The position numbers and the translations under genes were made by a program. A stretch of 64,000 nucleotides of DNA from Dorea sp. AM10-31 (GTDB taxonomy: Bacteria; Bacillota; Clostridia; Lachnospirales; Lachnospiraceae), in NCBI RefSeq assembly GCF_003435815.1, contig NZ_QTUV01000002.1, positions 310,001 through 374,000 of the forward strand. Reading direction: 5' to 3'. Of this stretch, positions 42,716-52,697 are shown one piece after another. The notes beneath the pieces were generated by a model that searched no databases, had not been told where the DNA came from, and worked only from the letters and a program-made list of their open reading frames with translations. How positions within the stretch are numbered: the first letter of the stretch is position 1; every line of letters starts with the position of its first letter.

Positions 42716-45115
42716 CTATTCCCGTCCGAATACTTTCTGTGCATAGTATACGGATTGCATTGCATCTTTTCCATAGAAATCTGCATGGATCTGGTCTGCA
42801 TAATCCTGATTTAGGACTGCACCGCCTACCATAACTTTACAATCCGGCTTTTCTTTGTTGAGCTGTCTAATCGTTTCTTCCATGCTGACTACAGTTGTCG
42901 TCATAAGCGCACTTAATCCAACCAGTTTAATATCTTCTTTTACTGCTGTCTCAACAATCAATTCCGGCGGTACATCTTTTCCAAGATCCAGAACATCAAA
43001 GCTGTAATTTTCAAGAAGTACTTTCACGATATTCTTGCCTATATCGTGAATATCTCCTTTTACAGTTGCAAGAATGATCTTGTCTTTTTCCTCTTCTTCT
43101 GTGCCGCTCTTTGCCAGTTCATCCTTCAATACCGCAAATGCAATCTTAGCGGCATCTGCACTCATCAAGAGCTGCGGAAGGAATACCGTACCTTTTTCAA
43201 ATCCTTTTCCAACTCCGTCTAAAGCCGGAATCATCTCCTCATTGATAATATCAAGCGGCGCCATCGTCTTTACAAGCTCATAGGCTGCATGATGCGCTTC
43301 TTCTTTTAAGCCTTTTTCAATTGCACTCTTGAGCGTAATCTGCGTATCTTTGGCAACAGGTTTGTCTGCCTTTACGCTTCCGTATTGTCTGATATATTCT
43401 TCACAGTTCTCATCATAGTTCATCAATGCACAATAAGAATAGTATGAACGCATCATATCTTCTGACAGAGGATTGATAATTCCTGCACTCAGACCGTTCT
43501 GCATTGCCATTGTGTAGAAATTGGAATTGACTGCCGGGCGGTATGGAAGTCCGAATGAAATATTCGATACTCCAAGCACCGTACAGACTCCATATATCTC
43601 CCTGACTTTTCTCAGAGATTCCAATGTAATCCGGGCGCCTTCCGGTTCTGAACTGATCGTCATTGTAAGAACATCGATAACAATATCTTTCTTCGGGATG
43701 CCATATTTTGCTGCTTCTGTAATGATCTTTCCGGCAATCTCCACACGTTTTTCAACTGTCTGTGGAATCCCGTCTTCATCAATTGTCAGCGCTACTACTG
43801 CTCCGCCATACTTTTTGATCAGCGGGAATACCTGATCCATGGACTCCTGCTTTCCATTCACGGAGTTTACCATCGGTTTTCCGTTATAGATACGCATAGC
43901 GGCTTCCATTGCCTGCTGGTCAACTGTATCGATTTGAAGTGGCAGGCTTGTAATACTCTGCAGGTTCATGACAACTTCACGCATCATCTCTACTTCATCA
44001 ATATCCGGAAGTCCGACATTGACATCCAGGATATGTGCTCCATGATCCTGCTGGGAAATCGCTTCACGCAGAATATAATCCATGTCGTGATCTTTGAGCG
44101 CCTGTTTAAACTTTTTCTTACCGGTTGGATTGATACGCTCTCCGATGATCAGCGGCTTCTCACCTAAAAATGCTGCTTTTCCGTAGGAAGATACGATCGT
44201 TCTCTCACAAACTTCCGGCAGTTTTCTTCTGCTCCATGCATCGGATGCTTTCACGCTTGCAATCATCTGGCGGATATGCTCCGGTGTTGTACCGCAACAG
44301 CCTCCAATTACAGCAGCGCCTTTCTCAACAATCTTTATCATATATTCGGAAAATTCTTCCGGATCTACATCATAATAAACTTCTCCGTCCTTCTGTTTCG
44401 GAAGTCCGGCGTTAGGCTTGACAATGACCGGAACGGAAGTATATTTTAAAATCTCATCAAGGATCGGCATCATCTGTTCCGGTCCCATACCACAGTTAAT
44501 ACCGAGTGCATCTACGCGGAGCCCTTCCAGCATCGCAACTACAGACGGAACATCTCCACCTGTGAGAAGTTTTCCTTTTTCATCAAAGATCATCGTTGCA
44601 AATACAGGTAGTGATGTATTCTCTTTTGCAGCCAGTATTGCCGCTTTCACCTCATAAGTATCGCTCATTGTCTCAATGTGGATCAGGTCTGCACCGGCTT
44701 TTTCTCCATAAATGGTAACTTCTTTAAATGCATTATAGGCATCCTCAAAGTCCAGATCTCCCATTGGTTTTAATAATTTACCGGTCGGTCCGATATCAAG
44801 TGCTGCATACACTTCTCTTCCATCCGTAACACCTTCTTCTGCCGCTTTCTTTAAATTTGCAACAGAAGCATTCACAATCGCTTCCAATGAATACTGCGAA
44901 TCGTGAAACTTCAATGCATTTGCGCCAAATGTATTACTCAGTACAATATCGCTTCCAGATTCATAATATTTTTTATGAATCTGAACCATTGTATCTGGAT
45001 GCTCAATGCTCCATGTTTCCGGAAGTTCTCCCGGTTTTAATCCATTTTCCTGCAAAAGAGTTCCTGTTCCTCCATCAAAAAACAAAAGCTCTTTCCCCAG
45101 CCTGTCTAATAGCAT
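42716..45115 (-). CDS. metH: Cobalamin-dependent methionine synthase, without activation domain
   Basis: 799 residues in three parts. 1: homocysteine domain (to about 300) with zinc Cys in GINCGMGPEQ and GGCCGTTPEH. 2: pterin domain (about 320-580), GERINPTGKKKF and DVNVGLPDIDEVEMM. 3: cap and B12 domains (600-799) with the cobalt-ligating DIHDIG. The SAM-binding reactivation domain of E. coli MetH is absent; it is encoded by the gene 26 bases upstream. GGAG-type ribosome site before ATG. Works with MetF. Confidence 0.96.
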   Translation of the reverse strand: MLLDRLGKELLFFDGGTGTLLQENGLKPGELPETWSIEHPDTMVQIHKKYYESGSDIVLSNTFGANALKFHDSQYSLEAIVNASVANLKKAAEEGVTDGREVYAALDIGPTGKLLKPMGDLDFEDAYNAFKEVTIYGEKAGADLIHIETMSDTYEVKAAILAAKENTSLPVFATMIFDEKGKLLTGGDVPSVVAMLEGLRVDALGINCGMGPEQMMPILDEILKYTSVPVIVKPNAGLPKQKDGEVYYDVDPEEFSEYMIKIVEKGAAVIGGCCGTTPEHIRQMIASVKASDAWSRRKLPEVCERTIVSSYGKAAFLGEKPLIIGERINPTGKKKFKQALKDHDMDYILREAISQQDHGAHILDVNVGLPDIDEVEMMREVVMNLQSITSLPLQIDTVDQQAMEAAMRIYNGKPMVNSVNGKQESMDQVFPLIKKYGGAVVALTIDEDGIPQTVEKRVEIAGKIITEAAKYGIPKKDIVIDVLTMTISSEPEGARITLESLRKVREIYGVCTVLGVSNISFGLPYRPAVNSNFYTMAMQNGLSAGIINPLSEDMMRSYYSYCALMNYDENCEEYIRQYGSVKADKPVAKDTQITLKSAIEKGLKEEAHHAAYELVKTMAPLDIINEEMIPALDGVGKGFEKGTVFLPQLLMSADAAKIAFAVLKDELAKSGTEEEEKDKIILATVKGDIHDIGKNIVKVLLENYSFDVLDLGKDVPPELIVETAVKEDIKLVGLSALMTTTVVSMEETIRQLNKEKPDCKVMVGGAVLNQDYADQIHADFYGKDAMQSVYYAQKVFGRE

Positions 45116-45141
45116 ATTCTTGCTCCTTTATCTTTGATTTT

Positions 45142-45789
45142 CTATGATTCTCTGCGATAAATGCAGTCCTTCTTTCCACAGACCTCGCAACCTTTCTGAT
45201 GACAGTTCTCCTGCGTCGTACTAAGACCGATCAAAGCGGTTACTGATTTTGTCGGTGTGAGCATACTGCTTTCTGTCATCGTCAGACCAATCTTCTTCGA
45301 TGCCTCCATCAATGTTAAAATCTCTCGCTGGTGAAGAATGGAAAAATCACCGTATCCCGGGCTGAATCGCGGGCGCAGATACAAGTCCTGTTTTTCCATC
45401 TCTGTGCGTATCTCTTCCTGCCTCTCATCCAAATACTCTTCTAACAGTGCTGCTGCACACGCCTGCATTACAACAGCTTTTGCCATTTCCGTATAAGAAT
45501 ATCTCTTAATGAGATAGTCCACTTCAATCCCCAGTGTCCCGCACAGCAGAACGACCTGACGGCAGCCTTTCAGATTCTTTGAAAGATTCCTGCTATGTAT
45601 TTCCATCATCTCTATCCGGATCGTATCTGTCTGCTTCCACTGAAGTTCAAATGTACGATATATGCTTCTCGGTTTCGCAGTTTCATCCAGTTCTCTGAAC
45701 GCATCTGCCACCAATCCAAGCGTCTGTTCATCCGCTTCCTGTCTTCCATATCCAAGATAGCGAATTGCTTCTTTGGTTCTGTTATTCAT
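45142..45789 (-). CDS. Stand-alone MetH reactivation-domain protein
   Basis: 215 residues related to the C-terminal SAM-binding domain that reductively methylates oxidised B12 in methionine synthase. RFSPGYGDFSILHQ and MLTPTKSVTALIGLS are the matching segments. The C-terminus has a Cys cluster (CHQKGCEVCGKKDCIY). It is between metF and metH, which supports its role as the separate reactivation module; also possible is a role in another corrinoid system. Confidence 0.88.
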   Translation of the reverse strand: MNNRTKEAIRYLGYGRQEADEQTLGLVADAFRELDETAKPRSIYRTFELQWKQTDTIRIEMMEIHSRNLSKNLKGCRQVVLLCGTLGIEVDYLIKRYSYTEMAKAVVMQACAAALLEEYLDERQEEIRTEMEKQDLYLRPRFSPGYGDFSILHQREILTLMEASKKIGLTMTESSMLTPTKSVTALIGLSTTQENCHQKGCEVCGKKDCIYRRES

Positions 45790-45801
45790 TCACTATCACA
45801 C

Positions 45802-46674
45802 CTATCCGTTTTTTACGATATCAGATAAATTGTGCATAATTGCTGTTGCTACTGCCGGATTATTCATAGAATATACATGCACATGATTGATTCCATTTGC
45901 AAACAGATCAATAATCTGATCGGTTGCATATGCAATACCGGCCTGCTGCATTGCTTTCGGATCTTCGCCGAAGCGATCCAGTACATCACGGAATCTCTGT
46001 GGCAGCACTGTTCCGGACATCTCACTGATTCTCTTCATCTGGTTGCCTTTTGTTACCGGCATAATTCCTGGCACAACCGGAACCGTAATTCCGATTTCAC
46101 GGATTCTATATAAGAAATTGTAGAAAATTGTATTATCAAAAAACATTTGTGTTGTAAGGAAATCCACACCGCAGTCTACTTTTTTCTTCAGATTATAAAT
46201 GTCATCTTTCTTATGTTCTGCTTCCACATGACCTTCCGGATAGCATGCAGCTCCGATGCAGAAATCACCCTTGCTTTTGATCTCTTCAACCAGCTCATAT
46301 GCATATCTGTAATGATTCGGAAGTGGAAATTCAGATTCCTTCGGAATATCCCCACGGAGTGCCAGAACATTTTCAATATTATTCTTCTTCAACTCGTCAA
46401 TTACGCGTGCTACATGTTCTTTTGTAGAAGAAACGCATGTCAGATGCGCCAGACTGGTAAGTCCCAAGTCGTCCTTGATATGTGATGCAATATTTACCGT
46501 ATTCTTGCTGGTTCCTCCACCTGCTCCATAAGTTACACTCATGTAAGATGGTTTTAATGCACCAATCTGATCCGTAGCAGATAATACACTTGCAAATCCG
46601 GCATCTGTCTTCGGTGGAAATACTTCAAAAGATATGTGTGGTGTCTTTTCTTTTAAAATGTCTTTAATCTTCAT
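45802..46674 (-). CDS. metF: Methylene-tetrahydrofolate reductase
   Basis: 290 residues, FAD TIM barrel. ISFEVFPPKTDAGF, SVTYGAGGG, HLTCV, and DFLTTQMFFDN with PVVPGIMP are the family motifs. Reduces methylene-THF to methyl-THF for MetH. Head of a three-gene unit with the reactivation protein and metH (12- and 26-base gaps). A short 5' region without any SAM riboswitch precedes it. Confidence 0.97.
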   Translation of the reverse strand: MKIKDILKEKTPHISFEVFPPKTDAGFASVLSATDQIGALKPSYMSVTYGAGGGTSKNTVNIASHIKDDLGLTSLAHLTCVSSTKEHVARVIDELKKNNIENVLALRGDIPKESEFPLPNHYRYAYELVEEIKSKGDFCIGAACYPEGHVEAEHKKDDIYNLKKKVDCGVDFLTTQMFFDNTIFYNFLYRIREIGITVPVVPGIMPVTKGNQMKRISEMSGTVLPQRFRDVLDRFGEDPKAMQQAGIAYATDQIIDLFANGINHVHVYSMNNPAVATAIMHNLSDIVKNG

Positions 46675-46765
46675 ATAATCTCCTTTTCCTTCTATGTAAA
46701 TATATAATTATTCCTATAAAGGCTTTATTATATACGATAAAACAAATTTGCATAAAATGCAAGAA

Positions 46766-46815
46766 AAACATCCTTCTCATTCATATTCATTCATATGAAC
46801 AGAAAGGATGTTTTC
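46766..46815 (-). terminator. Terminator after glgA
   Basis: AAAACATCCTT (46766-46776 / 46805-46815 arms) forms a perfect 11-base stem with a loop containing TTCATATGAA; T run on both strands. Confidence 0.8.
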
Positions 46816-46906
46816 TCTTTTTAATACATTATTATATAATATTGTGGTTAGAACTCATTCACTATGATACCTGTGAATGTTTCATGATCTATGCTCCTGC
46901 AAACTT

Positions 46907-48343
46907 CTACATGCTTTCATATAAGTCTTCATACTGTTTTGCAGAATTCTTCCATGAAAAGTCCCGTTTCATGCCACGTTCTACAATCTTATTCCAGTCT
47001 CTCTTCTTATCATAATAGATACGTTCTGCATAGCGGATTGTTCCAAGCATCTCATGTGCATTATAATTCATAAAGCTGAATCCAGTTCCTGTCTTTTCAT
47101 ATTCATTATATGCTTCTACAGTATCTTTCAGTCCTCCGGTCTCTCTTACGATCGGAACTGTTCCGTATCTTAAGCTCATAAGCTGACTCAGTCCGCATGG
47201 TTCAAAGAGTGACGGCATCAGGAATGCATCACAGGATGCATATACTTTATGCGACATCTCTTCGGAATAATAAATATTCGCAGATACTTTATCCGGATAC
47301 TTCCATGCAAAATGACGGAACATATTCTCATACTGTTCTTCGCCAGTACCGAGTGCCACGATCTGCACAGCATCCTGACAGAGCTCGTCCATCACATATG
47401 CTACCAGGTCAAAGCCTTTCTGGTCAGTCAGTCTGGAAACGATACCGATCATCATCGTCTTATGGTTCTTCTCCAGATTCAGTTCTTCCTGAAGCGCTGT
47501 CTTGTTCTTGATTTTCTCTCTCCGGAAATTCGATACATCATAGTTCTTCACAATGCTTGGATCTGTCTTCGGATTATAATCCTCATAATCGATTCCGTTC
47601 ACAATACCGGACAGACAGTTCGCTCTTGCATTCATCAGACCGTCCAGGCGTTCTCCATAGAATGGCATCTTAATCTCTTCTGCATAAGTATTGCTTACGG
47701 TTGTGATCCGATCTGCATAGACAATTCCACCTTTCAGATAATTGGCATCCTCATATGCTTCCAGCTTATCCGGCGCGAAATAATACTGTGGCAGTCCCGT
47801 GATGTCACGAATCCGCTTCGTATCCCATGTGCCCTGAAACTTCAGATTGTGAATGGTCATGATCGTCTTGATTCCTCTATACCACTCATTACCATAGCGG
47901 AAATTATCAAGGTATACCGGAACGAGTCCTGTCTGCCAGTCATGACAGTGAATGATATCCGGTCTGAAATCAATAAGCGGCAGTGCACTTAAAACTGCTT
48001 TTGAGAAGAATGCGAACTTCTCAACATCTGTATAGGTATCTCCATATGGCGCGAAACCATTAAAGTAATATTCGTTATCTATGAAATAAAAAAGGATTCC
48101 CTCATATTTCATCTGAAGAATTCCTACATATTGTTTTCTCCAGTTCAGATCCATATAAAAATGTGTGACGTATTCCATCTTCTCTTTCCATGTCTCTTTC
48201 ATACACATGTACTTCGGTAACATAACACGTACATCATATTTATCTTTATCAAAATACTTTGGCAGTGATCCAACTACATCGGCTAATCCACCTGTCTTGA
48301 TAAATGGTACTGACTCTGAAGCTACAAATAGTATTTTTTTCAT
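46907..48343 (-). CDS. glgA: Glycogen synthase (ADP-glucose)
   Basis: 478 residues, GT5 family. Extends alpha-1,4-glucan from ADP-glucose. The KTGGL motif is near the N-terminus (FIKTGGLADVVGSLPKYF), and the C-terminal domain has EPCGLSQLMSLRYGTVPIVRETGGL. No other glg genes are in the window. It stands alone between the spo0A stop region and the terminator. Confidence 0.97.
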   Translation of the reverse strand: MKKILFVASESVPFIKTGGLADVVGSLPKYFDKDKYDVRVMLPKYMCMKETWKEKMEYVTHFYMDLNWRKQYVGILQMKYEGILFYFIDNEYYFNGFAPYGDTYTDVEKFAFFSKAVLSALPLIDFRPDIIHCHDWQTGLVPVYLDNFRYGNEWYRGIKTIMTIHNLKFQGTWDTKRIRDITGLPQYYFAPDKLEAYEDANYLKGGIVYADRITTVSNTYAEEIKMPFYGERLDGLMNARANCLSGIVNGIDYEDYNPKTDPSIVKNYDVSNFRREKIKNKTALQEELNLEKNHKTMMIGIVSRLTDQKGFDLVAYVMDELCQDAVQIVALGTGEEQYENMFRHFAWKYPDKVSANIYYSEEMSHKVYASCDAFLMPSLFEPCGLSQLMSLRYGTVPIVRETGGLKDTVEAYNEYEKTGTGFSFMNYNAHEMLGTIRYAERIYYDKKRDWNKIVERGMKRDFSWKNSAKQYEDLYESM

Positions 48344-48411
48344 ATTGCTTCCCTTCCTCTCGATCCACGATATACAATCATTATATCGTATTTTTGTCAG
48401 GAAGAAAAGTG

Positions 48412-49203
48412 TTATCTGTTCTTATATTCCAATCGAATCGTATCTGCAATCAGTGCTATGAACTCTGAATTTGTCGGTTTCCCCTTTCCAGTGCTCACCG
48501 TATATCCAAACAGATGATCCAGTGTATCCAGTTTGCCTCTGCTCCATGCGACCTCGATCGCATGTCTGATTGCACGCTCTACGCGGCTTGCTGTTGTCTG
48601 ATGCATCTTAGCAACTGTCGGATACAGCACTTTTGTGATTGCATTTAGCACATCCATATCTTCCACTGCCATGATGATCGCATCTCTAAGGTAATGATAC
48701 CCTTTGATATGCGCCGGGATTCCGATTTCATGGATCATATCTGTTACCCGGTTTTCAAGCTGCATCTGTGGCTGTGCCGGAAGCACACCGCCTTCTTTCG
48801 CAACCGGCTTTATATTTTTTGTCATATTCTCTCCGGCATTTTTTATCCTTTTTATCACCGTATCGTTGTGGAACGGTTTCAGGATATAATAACTTGCCCC
48901 TTTCTTGAAAGCATCTTCCGTGATCCGTTCCTGTCCGATTGCCGTGATCACAATAAAATCCGGATGCTTTCTTAATTCCTGATCATTGTTTACCTGATCC
49001 ATAACACTTAATCCATCCATCTTCGGAAGGATCAGATCCAGTAATACTACATCCGGCTGTTTCTGCCTGATCATTTCATAGGCATCTTCTCCATTGTTGG
49101 CTTTTCCGACCAGCTTCAATTCCTTATCCGCATCAATCATATCGCCAAGTAAATCCAAAATTCTCTCATTATCATCAGCAATTGCTACGTTTATCTCATT
49201 CAT
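48412..49203 (-). CDS. spo0A: Sporulation master regulator Spo0A
   Basis: 263 residues. Receiver domain with the acidic pocket DDN, phospho-Asp in [13 protein letters not shown] and Lys in ILKPFH; then the DNA-binding domain with [16 protein letters not shown] and [21 protein letters not shown], the recognition helix. Start at 49203 by family length, with GGGGGC about 11 bases upstream. Activated by phosphorylation, it binds 0A boxes and commits the cell to sporulation. It follows spoIVB, the conserved clostridial order. Confidence 0.98.
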   Translation of the reverse strand: MNEINVAIADDNERILDLLGDMIDADKELKLVGKANNGEDAYEMIRQKQPDVVLLDLILPKMDGLSVMDQVNNDQELRKHPDFIVITAIGQERITEDAFKKGASYYILKPFHNDTVIKRIKNAGENMTKNIKPVAKEGGVLPAQPQMQLENRVTDMIHEIGIPAHIKGYHYLRDAIIMAVEDMDVLNAITKVLYPTVAKMHQTTASRVERAIRHAIEVAWSRGKLDTLDHLFGYTVSTGKGKPTNSEFIALIADTIRLEYKNR

Positions 49204-49258
49204 TGCTCGAAATGCCCCCTTTCCGTTTGTCACAGGTTCTTTCTTTTTGTTAATTGTC

Positions 49259-49322
49259 ATTATAAAGAGTGCCAAAATGTAAATCAAGAATTTAATGTCG
49301 TAAAAATCTGACGGTTTACGAC
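49259..49322 (-). promoter_or_regulatory. spo0A promoter with upstream inverted repeat
   Basis: TTGATT (49282-49287) and TATAAT (49259-49264), 17-base spacer. Just upstream GTCGTAAA and TTTACGAC (49297-49304 and 49315-49322) form a perfect inverted repeat, spacer 10. Each arm includes a TGTCGTA-like core, one base from the 0A box TGTCGAA. Confidence 0.65.
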
Positions 49323-49348
49323 TGCATTTTCCATTCATTTTCCATGTT

Positions 49349-50407
49349 CTACCGGGAGAGCATATTTTCTATGAAAATTGCGTAACCTTTTGTCGGATTA
49401 TTAACCAGTACATGTGTCACCGCACCCACAATTTTTCCATTTTGCAGTAATGGGCTTCCACTCATTCCCTGGACAATGCCACCTGTCACTTTCAGAAGTT
49501 CCGGATCTGTCACTTCCAGAAGTATTCCTTTATTTGCTTCTTTCGCTTTTGTATTGATCTCCAGAATACGCACCTCATACTCTTTGACTTTTCCTTCTAC
49601 AGCACAGCGGATCTTTGCTTTTCCTTTTCGGATCTCTTCTTTTTTTGCCGTTTCTACCGGCTTCTGTTCCGTAAAAAGCGTATCAATCCGTTCGACTTTT
49701 CCAAAAATTCCATTTTCCGTATTCTCACTGATTTTTCCAAGGATATTGTAGTTATTGTAAACAATGATTCCTTCCATGCCGCCGGGTGTTCCGTATTTTC
49801 CTTTCTGGATATCGCGAATACTCGTCGCATACACCCTGCCTTCTGAAATACTTAAAAGCTTATTCGTATCTACATCATGAATACCATGACCGAGCGCTCC
49901 GAAATGGCTGTCCGCATCCAGATACGTGATTGTCCCAAGTCCCTGTGCATTATCTCTCACCCAGATTCCGAGCTTGTATTCTTTTTTTACATCCCTGACT
50001 GCTTTTGTTTTAATCCGGATATTTTCACGGTTCCGCCGGATTGTAAGGACAACTTCCTCTTCTTTCAGTTTTTTCATCTCTTCGATCAGTTCATTTTTAG
50101 TCTTTACTGTTGCATTATTGACCTTCTGAATATAATCTCCTGCCTTTACAAGATGACTGGAGGGATTCTCTTTCACACCGTCCTCACGCTCAATTGCATC
50201 TGTTCCAAGCACCATAACACCTTTTGTCTCCAGATAAATACCGATTGGCATCCCGCCAGGTATCACCAGCTTCTTGTCCATCGGACTGGCATTTACCTCC
50301 TTTTCAAAATCTTTCTGTCTTAATCGGATATAAGAATAGCTGCCACCTACTGACAATACAAAAACAAGTATTATGATCCACATTTTACGCCACCAGTATT
50401 TCCGCAT
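49349..50407 (-). CDS. spoIVB: SpoIVB sporulation signalling protease
   Basis: 352 residues. Secreted from the forespore, it cleaves SpoIVFA to allow pro-sigma-K processing. An N-terminal membrane anchor ([17 protein letters not shown]), a PDZ domain (about 90-160: [24 protein letters not shown]) and the S55 protease domain with His in [10 protein letters not shown] and Ser in [20 protein letters not shown] are seen. Start at 50407, with AAAGGGCG upstream. The open frame reaches 50485 without support. Followed by spo0A. Confidence 0.96.
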   Translation of the reverse strand: MRKYWWRKMWIIILVFVLSVGGSYSYIRLRQKDFEKEVNASPMDKKLVIPGGMPIGIYLETKGVMVLGTDAIEREDGVKENPSSHLVKAGDYIQKVNNATVKTKNELIEEMKKLKEEEVVLTIRRNRENIRIKTKAVRDVKKEYKLGIWVRDNAQGLGTITYLDADSHFGALGHGIHDVDTNKLLSISEGRVYATSIRDIQKGKYGTPGGMEGIIVYNNYNILGKISENTENGIFGKVERIDTLFTEQKPVETAKKEEIRKGKAKIRCAVEGKVKEYEVRILEINTKAKEANKGILLEVTDPELLKVTGGIVQGMSGSPLLQNGKIVGAVTHVLVNNPTKGYAIFIENMLSR

Positions 50408-50502
50408 AGTTTTCGCCCTTTCCCATTTATAATAAATCGAGCAGGCTGACTCCTGTCCGATTCGTATATCAGCACTTATCGCCATAATTCATAACATAAA
50501 TA

Positions 50503-50533
50503 AAGATGGATATCACAAATGTAATATCCATCT
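50503..50533 (-). terminator. Hairpin after recN
   Basis: AAGATGGATAT at 50503-50513 pairs with ATATCCATCTT at 50523-50533, a perfect 11-base stem. The T run on the minus strand is weak (TTTATTTATG), so it may only attenuate read-through into spoIVB. Confidence 0.65.
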
Positions 50534-50556
50534 TAGTATATGTTTCTTTTTCAATT

Positions 50557-52233
50557 CTATGCTTTCATCTGTCTTGCAAGTGTCTTCATTTCTTTTGCAT
50601 TTTCTCTGACTGCATCTGTAATTTTTGCCCCACCTAAGATTCTTGCCAGTTCTTCCACCGACTCTTCTTCAGTAAGCTCGTGGATCCCGGTTGTCGTATC
50701 CAGATTGCCGACTGTCTTCTCAATCATGAAATGGTGATCTGCCATCGCTGCTATCTGCGCAAGATGTGTAATACAAATGACCTGATGATTCCTTCCGATC
50801 AGTGCCATTTTCTCGGAAACTTTCTGTGCAGTGCGCCCGCTGATTCCTACATCAATCTCATCAAAGATCAATGTCTCTGTGTCATCTTTGTCCGCCAGCA
50901 CGGTTTTGATCGCCAGCATAATGCGCGACAATTCGCCACCAGATGCAACATTCGTAAGTGGTCTTACCGGCTGTCCCGGATTCATTGAAATCATGAATTC
51001 CACTTCATCCATTCCTGCCGGAGTACATGCATCAAGAGTGCGAAACTGAATCTCAAATTTTACATCTGCGAAGTTCAGCTCTTTTAAGCTCTCCCCAATA
51101 GATTTCTCCAGCGTTTTTGCCTGTTTTCTGCGGATTTCAGACAATTTTCCAGCTGTCTTTTCCATCTTTTCTTTTGCTTTCTGACAGTTTTCATTCAAAC
51201 TGCGAATGTAATTTTCATAGTCTTCCAACTTCTTTATTTTCTCCTGCTGCTCATCATAATATGACAGAATATCCGAAATCTGACTGCCATATTTTAATTT
51301 GAGATGATTGATCTCGTTGAGTCTCTGTTCCGTCTCATAAAGTTCCTCTTCGGAACATTCACAGGAATCCCTGTATTCAGACAAATCTCTGTTGAAATCA
51401 TTTAACAGACTGTCAATCTCCGACAACTGGTCAAAAAGTCCCTGCACGGTATCATCGTAATCGCGGATTTCTCCAAGTGCACGGATTGCCCGGCTTAAGC
51501 TTTCGCTTGCATTTCCTTCTTCCTGGCTGGTAAATGCATAGGCCTCTGCCGCCCCGTCTGCGAGCTTCTTACTGTTGACTATAAAACGATAAGCCGTCTC
51601 CAGCTCTACATCTTCCCCTTCACGAAGCTCTGCCTTTTCGATCTCTTCCGTTTCAAACTGCAGGAAAGAAAGCTCTTTGGCTCTGGACGCCTCATCCTGA
51701 TCTGCCTCTTCCAGTTCTTTCATCCAGCTCCGGTACTCCCGGTAGTTTTCAGTTATCTTTTTTTTCAGTTCACTGATTTCATCCTTGGCAAATGCATCCA
51801 CAATTGCCAGATGATTCTTCTTGTAGAGAAGTGACTGATGCTCGTGCTGTCCGTGAATGTCTATCAGCACCGATGCCACTTCTTTTAAAAGTGTCATCGT
51901 CACAGTCTCTCCATTGATCCGGCTTACACTTCTGCCTTCCATCAGACGTCTGGAGAGAACTACCATTCCATCTTCCGGGTAGACATCCAGTTCTTTCAGC
52001 CTGTGCAGTTGCTTTGCATTTTCAATCTGAAAATTCAATTCAACAAATCCATATTCTGCTCCTTTGCGGAGCATATCTTTGCTGTATCTGGCTCCAAGCG
52101 CCAGATTGACAGATCCTAAAATAATAGATTTACCTGCTCCTGTCTCACCGGTCAGAATATTCAGTCCGTCTTTTAACTCTACTTCGATCTCATCGATCAA
52201 TGCAAGATTTTTCACATATAAACGTTGTAACAT
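50557..52233 (-). CDS. recN: DNA repair protein RecN
   Basis: 558 residues, SMC-like ATPase for double-strand-break repair. Walker A ILTGETGAGKSIILGSV, a long coiled coil (about 155-370, rich in E, K and R) and near the end SGGELSRIMLAIKTVLAD with IFDEIDVGISGRTA (Walker B). It follows argR by 8 bases, the usual order in Firmicutes. Confidence 0.97.
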   Translation of the reverse strand: MLQRLYVKNLALIDEIEVELKDGLNILTGETGAGKSIILGSVNLALGARYSKDMLRKGAEYGFVELNFQIENAKQLHRLKELDVYPEDGMVVLSRRLMEGRSVSRINGETVTMTLLKEVASVLIDIHGQHEHQSLLYKKNHLAIVDAFAKDEISELKKKITENYREYRSWMKELEEADQDEASRAKELSFLQFETEEIEKAELREGEDVELETAYRFIVNSKKLADGAAEAYAFTSQEEGNASESLSRAIRALGEIRDYDDTVQGLFDQLSEIDSLLNDFNRDLSEYRDSCECSEEELYETEQRLNEINHLKLKYGSQISDILSYYDEQQEKIKKLEDYENYIRSLNENCQKAKEKMEKTAGKLSEIRRKQAKTLEKSIGESLKELNFADVKFEIQFRTLDACTPAGMDEVEFMISMNPGQPVRPLTNVASGGELSRIMLAIKTVLADKDDTETLIFDEIDVGISGRTAQKVSEKMALIGRNHQVICITHLAQIAAMADHHFMIEKTVGNLDTTTGIHELTEEESVEELARILGGAKITDAVRENAKEMKTLARQMKA

Positions 52234-52241
52234 GCAGCCTC

Positions 52242-52697
52242 CTACAAGACAATTTTTCGAATCTTATCCATCACTTTCACAGTATCTTCCACACTTCTGA
52301 CTGCACACATGATCGTATCATCCCCCGCAATACTTCCGACAATCTCTGTCCATTTCATTGCATCCAGCGCAGCACATACTGCCATTGCCATTCCTGCAAC
52401 TGTTTTGATCACAAGAATATTCTGTGCCATGTCCATAGATACATATCCGTCTCTTAGAATACGGATATATTTTTCACTCATGCCATTTTCCGTCCCCTGA
52501 TGGATTGCATAACACTGCTTTCCATTTTCAGACGGAACTTTTGTCAACTTCAGATCACGGATATCCCGTGACACCGTTGCCTGCGTAACTTTGAATCCTT
52601 CCTTATTCAGATGATCTGCAAGTTCTTCCTGCGTCTCGATCTGAAATTTACTAATCAGTTCAATAATTTTCGCATGTCTGTTTACTTTCATGACCAT
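52242..52697 (-). CDS. argR: Arginine repressor ArgR
   Basis: 151 residues. N-terminal winged helix (RHAKIIELISKFQIETQEELADHL, VTQATVSRDIRDLKLTKV) and a C-terminal oligomerisation domain with GSIAGDDTIMCAVRS that binds arginine through the DD pair. The start ATG overlaps the nadK stop (TAATG), so it is coupled; an ATG two codons in is an alternative. It may control the argD-like gene at 26-27 kb. Confidence 0.96.
   Translation of the reverse strand: MVMKVNRHAKIIELISKFQIETQEELADHLNKEGFKVTQATVSRDIRDLKLTKVPSENGKQCYAIHQGTENGMSEKYIRILRDGYVSMDMAQNILVIKTVAGMAMAVCAALDAMKWTEIVGSIAGDDTIMCAVRSVEDTVKVMDKIRKIVL

Noticed and set aside
46675..46906. SAM or cobalamin riboswitch before metF
   Set aside because: No conserved core found; only the glgA terminator and A/T-rich DNA.
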